The notes under the pieces are model-generated. The model had not been told where the DNA came from and made no database searches. It saw only the letters and a list, made by a program, of their open reading frames with translations. A program made the position numbers and the translations under genes. A stretch of 16,915 nt of DNA from an uncultured Duganella sp. GTDB lineage: Bacteria > Pseudomonadota > Gammaproteobacteria > Burkholderiales > Burkholderiaceae. The stretch covers positions 1-16,915 of the forward strand of contig CAMLSG010000111.1 of NCBI GenBank assembly GCA_946482635.1, in the 5' to 3' direction. Every line of letters starts with the position of its first letter. The stretch's first letter is position 1. Below, one piece after another: positions 14,089-16,915 of the stretch.

Positions 14089-14829
14089 ATGTTTGACCAC
14101 CTCCGTGACGATATCCGCAGCATCATCGAGCGCGACCCCGCAGCTCGCAATGGCTGGGAGGTGCTGACCTGTTACCCCGGCCTGCAAGCGATCGTCATGC
14201 ACCGCTGGGCACACTGGTGCTGGACCAACGGCCTGAAATGGCTGGGCCGCTTCATTTCCTACCTGGCGCGTATCATCACCGGCATCGAAATCCACCCCGG
14301 CGCCACCATTGGCCGCCGCGTCTTCATCGACCACGGCTTCGGCGTCGTGATCGGCGAAACCGCGGAAGTCGGCGACGACTGCACCATTTACCAGGGCGTC
14401 ACGCTCGGCGGCACCTCGCTGCACGCAGGCGCCAAGCGCCACCCTACGCTGGAGCGCGGCGTCATCATCGGCGCCGGCGCCAAAGTGCTGGGCGGCTTCA
14501 CGGTCGGCGAATACGCCAAGGTCGGCTCCAACGCCGTAGTGCTGAAGCCCGTACCTGCCGGCGCCACAGCCGTCGGCAACCCGGCCCACCTGGTACAGAA
14601 AGAACACGCACCATCGCCATCCTCGCGCTTCTTCTCCGCATATGGCGTGACCGCCAACGGTGATGACCCGCTGTCGAAGGCCTTGCATAGCCTGATCACC
14701 CACGCGGTGGCGCAGGAAGAACAGATCGAACGCCTGTCGGCAGCCATGAAGGCAGCGGGCTTGTCCTGTCCGGACATCAAGCCCTGCGACAAGCTCGATC
14801 AGGCAGAACTCAACAAACTGGTCGAATAA
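14089..14829 (+). CDS. cysE: Serine O-acetyltransferase
   Basis: A 246-residue enzyme making O-acetylserine from serine and acetyl-CoA, the first step of cysteine synthesis. A short helical N-terminal region (1-65) precedes a left-handed beta-helix of hexapeptide repeats (about 66-165): [24 protein letters not shown] with the D81-H82 pair, [14 protein letters not shown] with H118, and [17 protein letters not shown]. The C-terminus (170-246) is longer than in the shortest bacterial forms and is helical. The ATG at 14089 lacks a clear Shine-Dalgarno; TATGAT (14049-14054) could be a -10, without a good -35. It is followed after 9 bp by the YceH-like gene. No other cysteine or Fe-S cluster gene is next to it. 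Confidence 0.94.
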   Translation: MFDHLRDDIRSIIERDPAARNGWEVLTCYPGLQAIVMHRWAHWCWTNGLKWLGRFISYLARIITGIEIHPGATIGRRVFIDHGFGVVIGETAEVGDDCTIYQGVTLGGTSLHAGAKRHPTLERGVIIGAGAKVLGGFTVGEYAKVGSNAVVLKPVPAGATAVGNPAHLVQKEHAPSPSSRFFSAYGVTANGDDPLSKALHSLITHAVAQEEQIERLSAAMKAAGLSCPDIKPCDKLDQAELNKLVE

Positions 14830-14838
14830 GGAAAAACC

Positions 14839-15513
14839 ATGGACGACATTCTGGACCCGTTTGAAATTCGTGTGCTCGCGGTACTGGCCGAGAAAGAAGG
14901 CCTGACGCCGGATAACTATCCGCTGTCGCTGAATGCGCTGACCAACGGCTGCAACCAGCTCTCCAGCCGCGAGCCGGTCATGCAATTGAGCGAAGAAACC
15001 GTGGCCGACGTGCTGGCCCGCCTGGCCGAGCGCAAGCTGGTGGGTACCGTCAGCCAGTCCGGCGCGCGGGTGGTCAAGTACGAGCACCGCATGCGCATGA
15101 AGTGGACGCTGGAGCAGGACAAGCTGGCAATCCTGACCATCCTGATGCTGCGCGGCCCGCAAACGGCCGGCGAAATCCGCACCCGCACTGGCCGCCTGCA
15201 CGAATTCAAGTCGGTTGCCGATGTTGAAACCGGCCTGCAATTCCTGATTGATAAGTATCCGCCGCTGGTGCAAAAGCTGCCGCTGGCGCCCGGATCGCGC
15301 GAACCGCGCTACGGCCAGTTGCTTGGCGGGGAAGAAGCGCTGGCGCGCGAGGCCACCGCCGGAGCCTACGGCGGCAGTGCAAGTACGGCGGGCGAGGGCG
15401 GTGGCAGCCGCGCCGACCGTGTGGCGCAGCTGGAGCAGGAAGTCGCCTCGCTGCGTGAGGAAGTGGCGGCGCTGGCCGCGCAAGTTGCCGAATTGAGGGC
15501 TGTAATCGAGTAG
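14839..15513 (+). CDS. yceH: YceH/DUF480 (UPF0502) family protein
   Basis: A 224-residue conserved protein of uncharacterised function. The start LDPFEIRVLAVLAEKEGLTPDNYPLSLNAL, NGCNQLSSREPVM (36-48) and the second half LRGPQTAGEIRTRTGRLHEF (104-123) are signatures of the YceH family, which has two winged-helix domains. Length is close to E. coli YceH (about 215). The C-terminal 35 residues (RVAQLEQEVASLREEVAALAAQVAEL) form a coiled coil, suggesting oligomers; a Gly/Ser/Ala linker (175-190) precedes it. The Shine-Dalgarno AAGGAA overlaps the cysE stop and lies 5 nt before the ATG, so it is cotranscribed with cysE. DNA binding is possible from the fold but not shown. Confidence 0.9.
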   Translation: MDDILDPFEIRVLAVLAEKEGLTPDNYPLSLNALTNGCNQLSSREPVMQLSEETVADVLARLAERKLVGTVSQSGARVVKYEHRMRMKWTLEQDKLAILTILMLRGPQTAGEIRTRTGRLHEFKSVADVETGLQFLIDKYPPLVQKLPLAPGSREPRYGQLLGGEEALAREATAGAYGGSASTAGEGGGSRADRVAQLEQEVASLREEVAALAAQVAELRAVIE

Positions 15514-15565
15514 CAGTAGCTGTTGTGAGAATCCGCCATATTCGTTTGGATTGATTGTGGCGGCT

Positions 15566-15607
15566 CCCGGGCGTTGATATGCTGGACGCACAATATCAAT
15601 ACCCGGG
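15566..15607 (+). promoter_or_regulatory. 42-bp palindrome overlapping the chemoreceptor ribosome binding site
   Basis: CCCGGG-CG-TTGATAT, 12 bp, then ATATCAA-TA-CCCGGG: 13 of 15 positions are complementary, and in RNA one of the two mismatches becomes a G-U pair. The right CCCGGG supplies the GGG of the GGGAGA Shine-Dalgarno (15605-15610) for the gene at 15615. It may hide the ribosome binding site in mRNA or be an operator in DNA. A possible -10, TATGCT (15578-15583), lies inside it, with only a poor -35. Confidence 0.6.
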
Positions 15608-15614
15608 AGATCGA

Positions 15615-16915
15615 ATGGAATTGCTGCACCGCTTGTCCATCCGGCACAAGCTTCTTCTCAGCATGGGCTTGACCCTTCTGCTGTTCATCATCATTTCCTC
15701 CACCCTCAGCATCATGAAGACCAGCCAGGCTGCGCGCGAGCGCGTGCTGCGGCAGGAGCTTCCGGCCCAGGTCTCGGCCATTCGCAATGACGTGCTGCGG
15801 CAGATCGCCACGCCGTTGGCCGTTTCGCAAACACTTGCCAACAACACCTTCCTGCATGCCTGGGAAGATGCCGGCGTGCCGGAGGAGGGTGTCGCTGCGT
15901 GGAGCGCCGAGGCCAAGAAACTCAAGTCCACCAATAACGCCGCTACCGTATTCTGGGTATCGCGCGCCACCGGCAAATACTTTACCGACAAGGGCTATGA
16001 CCGTACGCTGAACGAAAAGGCCGCCAGCGACCAGTGGTTCTACGGCTTCCTGTCCGGCAGCGCGGCTTACCAGCTCGACATCGACAAGGATGTCAGCGCC
16101 GATACTTATATGTTGTTCATCAACACCCGCTCGCAAACGCCGGGCGGCAAGCAGGCGGTCGCTGGTCTTGGCTTGTCCGTCAATGCGCTGGCGGAAGCGG
16201 TGCGCAACTATAAGCTGGGCCAATCGGGTTACGTCTTCCTGGTGCGTGCCAATGGCACGGTGCTGATCCACCGCGACCCGAAAATGGTCGACGGCAAACA
16301 CCAGCTGGCCGATATGCAAGGCATGACGCCTGCCCTGGCGAAACGCCTGATGGGCGGCGAAGCCTTCGTGGCCGACAGCTTCAAAGGCGCAGAAGGCGAA
16401 ACCCTGGTGGCGTCCTCCTTCATCCCCGAACTGAACGCCTACCTGGTCGCGCAAGTGCCGGAAGCCGAAGTATTGGCAGGCATTGCGCGCGGCGCCGCCA
16501 TGACATCCCTGATCGCGGCCGTGATCGGCGGCGGCATCGGCATGCTGGCGATCTTTGCCATTGCCCGCGCCATCGCATCGCCGGTAGCGAGAGCGGCCGA
16601 ACTGCTGGAAGACATCGCCAGCGGCGGCGGCGACCTGACCCGCCGCATGCCGGTTCAATCGAAGGACGAACTGGGGGCGCTGGCCGCGGCCTTCAACAAG
16701 TTTGTCGAATCGCTCAACGCCACCATCTTGCGCGTGCGCGACAGCAGCCGCGCCATTGGCGCCGCGACGGGCGATATCGCCAGCGGCAATATGGATTTGT
16801 CGGCCCGCACCGAAGCGCAGGCCTCGAACCTGGAAGAAACCGCGGCGGCGATGGAAGAACTGACGTCGACCGTGCATAACAATACCGCCAACGCGGAGCA
16901 GGCCAACAAGCTGGT
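15615..16915 (+). CDS. Methyl-accepting chemotaxis protein (partial, C-terminus outside window)
   Basis: Open from the ATG to the window edge (433 codons, no stop). Membrane segment 1 is about 13-34 (LLLSMGLTLLLFIIIS), a periplasmic dCache-like sensor domain follows (about 40-285, with SGYVFLVRANGTVLIHRDP at 204-222), membrane segment 2 is about 295-316, then a HAMP domain (about 318-371) with GGGDLTRRMPVQSKDELG, and the start of the MCP signalling helix with a methylation-type region (TEAQASNLEETAAAMEEL, 399-416). It senses an external ligand and controls CheA; dCache domains often bind small organic molecules, but the ligand cannot be read here. GGGAGA lies 4 nt before the ATG. The missing part should hold the rest of the signalling hairpin. 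Confidence 0.93.
   Translation, partial: MELLHRLSIRHKLLLSMGLTLLLFIIISSTLSIMKTSQAARERVLRQELPAQVSAIRNDVLRQIATPLAVSQTLANNTFLHAWEDAGVPEEGVAAWSAEAKKLKSTNNAATVFWVSRATGKYFTDKGYDRTLNEKAASDQWFYGFLSGSAAYQLDIDKDVSADTYMLFINTRSQTPGGKQAVAGLGLSVNALAEAVRNYKLGQSGYVFLVRANGTVLIHRDPKMVDGKHQLADMQGMTPALAKRLMGGEAFVADSFKGAEGETLVASSFIPELNAYLVAQVPEAEVLAGIARGAAMTSLIAAVIGGGIGMLAIFAIARAIASPVARAAELLEDIASGGGDLTRRMPVQSKDELGALAAAFNKFVESLNATILRVRDSSRAIGAATGDIASGNMDLSARTEAQASNLEETAAAMEELTSTVHNNTANAEQANKL

Noticed and set aside
15553..15590. A sigma-54 or sigma-28 promoter for the chemoreceptor gene
   Set aside because: TGGC and TTGA occur, but the spacing (12 bp) does not fit sigma-54, and no TAAAGTTT/GCCGATAA pair is present for sigma-28.
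13948..16877. Minus-strand open frames of 547 (13948-15591) and 503 codons (15366-16877)
   Set aside because: They are antisense to cysE, yceH and the chemoreceptor, cross intergenic repeats, and show no family motifs.

Overview
The window looks like chromosomal DNA of a high-GC betaproteobacterium, most likely an Oxalobacteraceae member (Massilia/Duganella/Janthinobacterium type). The evidence is a phasin (polyhydroxyalkanoate granules), a PEP-CTERM sorted metalloprotease, an E. coli-type LexA box, and RNase R, RlmB, CysE and YceH proteins of betaproteobacterial character. The genus is inferred from gene content; no database was searched.

Layout. (1) 35-4019, minus: a FAN1-like VRR-NUC nuclease overlaps by 4 bp an XPD/DinG-type Fe-S helicase that also carries a Cas4/Dna2-like nuclease domain. 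A perfect LexA box sits on their promoter, so this reads as an SOS-inducible DNA-repair operon. (2) 4016-4549, minus: phasin. (3) 4599-7357, minus: an HxlR regulator (YtfH type), a PAS-GAF histidine kinase with a degenerate receiver domain, and a 66-residue exported protein, tightly packed. (4) 7440-8291, plus: divergent quinone reductase qorB, sharing a palindromic operator region with the HxlR gene. (5) 8297-10488: four identical tRNA-Leu(CAG) genes on the minus strand with their own promoters and terminators. They are interrupted by a 185-bp element with perfect 26-bp inverted ends and by a PEP-CTERM metalloprotease gene. (6) 10564-13917, plus: rnr and rlmB, separated by a terminator-like hairpin. 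(7) 13930-14008: two REP-like palindromes. (8) 14089-15513, plus: cysE and a YceH/DUF480 gene, 9 bp apart. (9) 15615-16915, plus: the N-terminal part of a methyl-accepting chemotaxis protein cut by the window end, preceded by a 42-bp palindrome that runs into its ribosome binding site.

Most of this is ordinary housekeeping and accessory sequence. The most interesting unit is the LexA-controlled pair of repair enzymes: two nuclease domains and a helicase, with a junction that suggests translational coupling. Next come the SD-overlapping palindrome before the chemoreceptor gene, the mosaic tRNA-Leu array with its MITE-like insertion, and the kinase operon linking a redox-type HxlR regulator to a sensor kinase with a non-canonical receiver. 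The only gene-free stretch over 300 bp (8536-8884) is accounted for by a tRNA promoter with UP element, a leader hairpin, the inverted-repeat element and a terminator.
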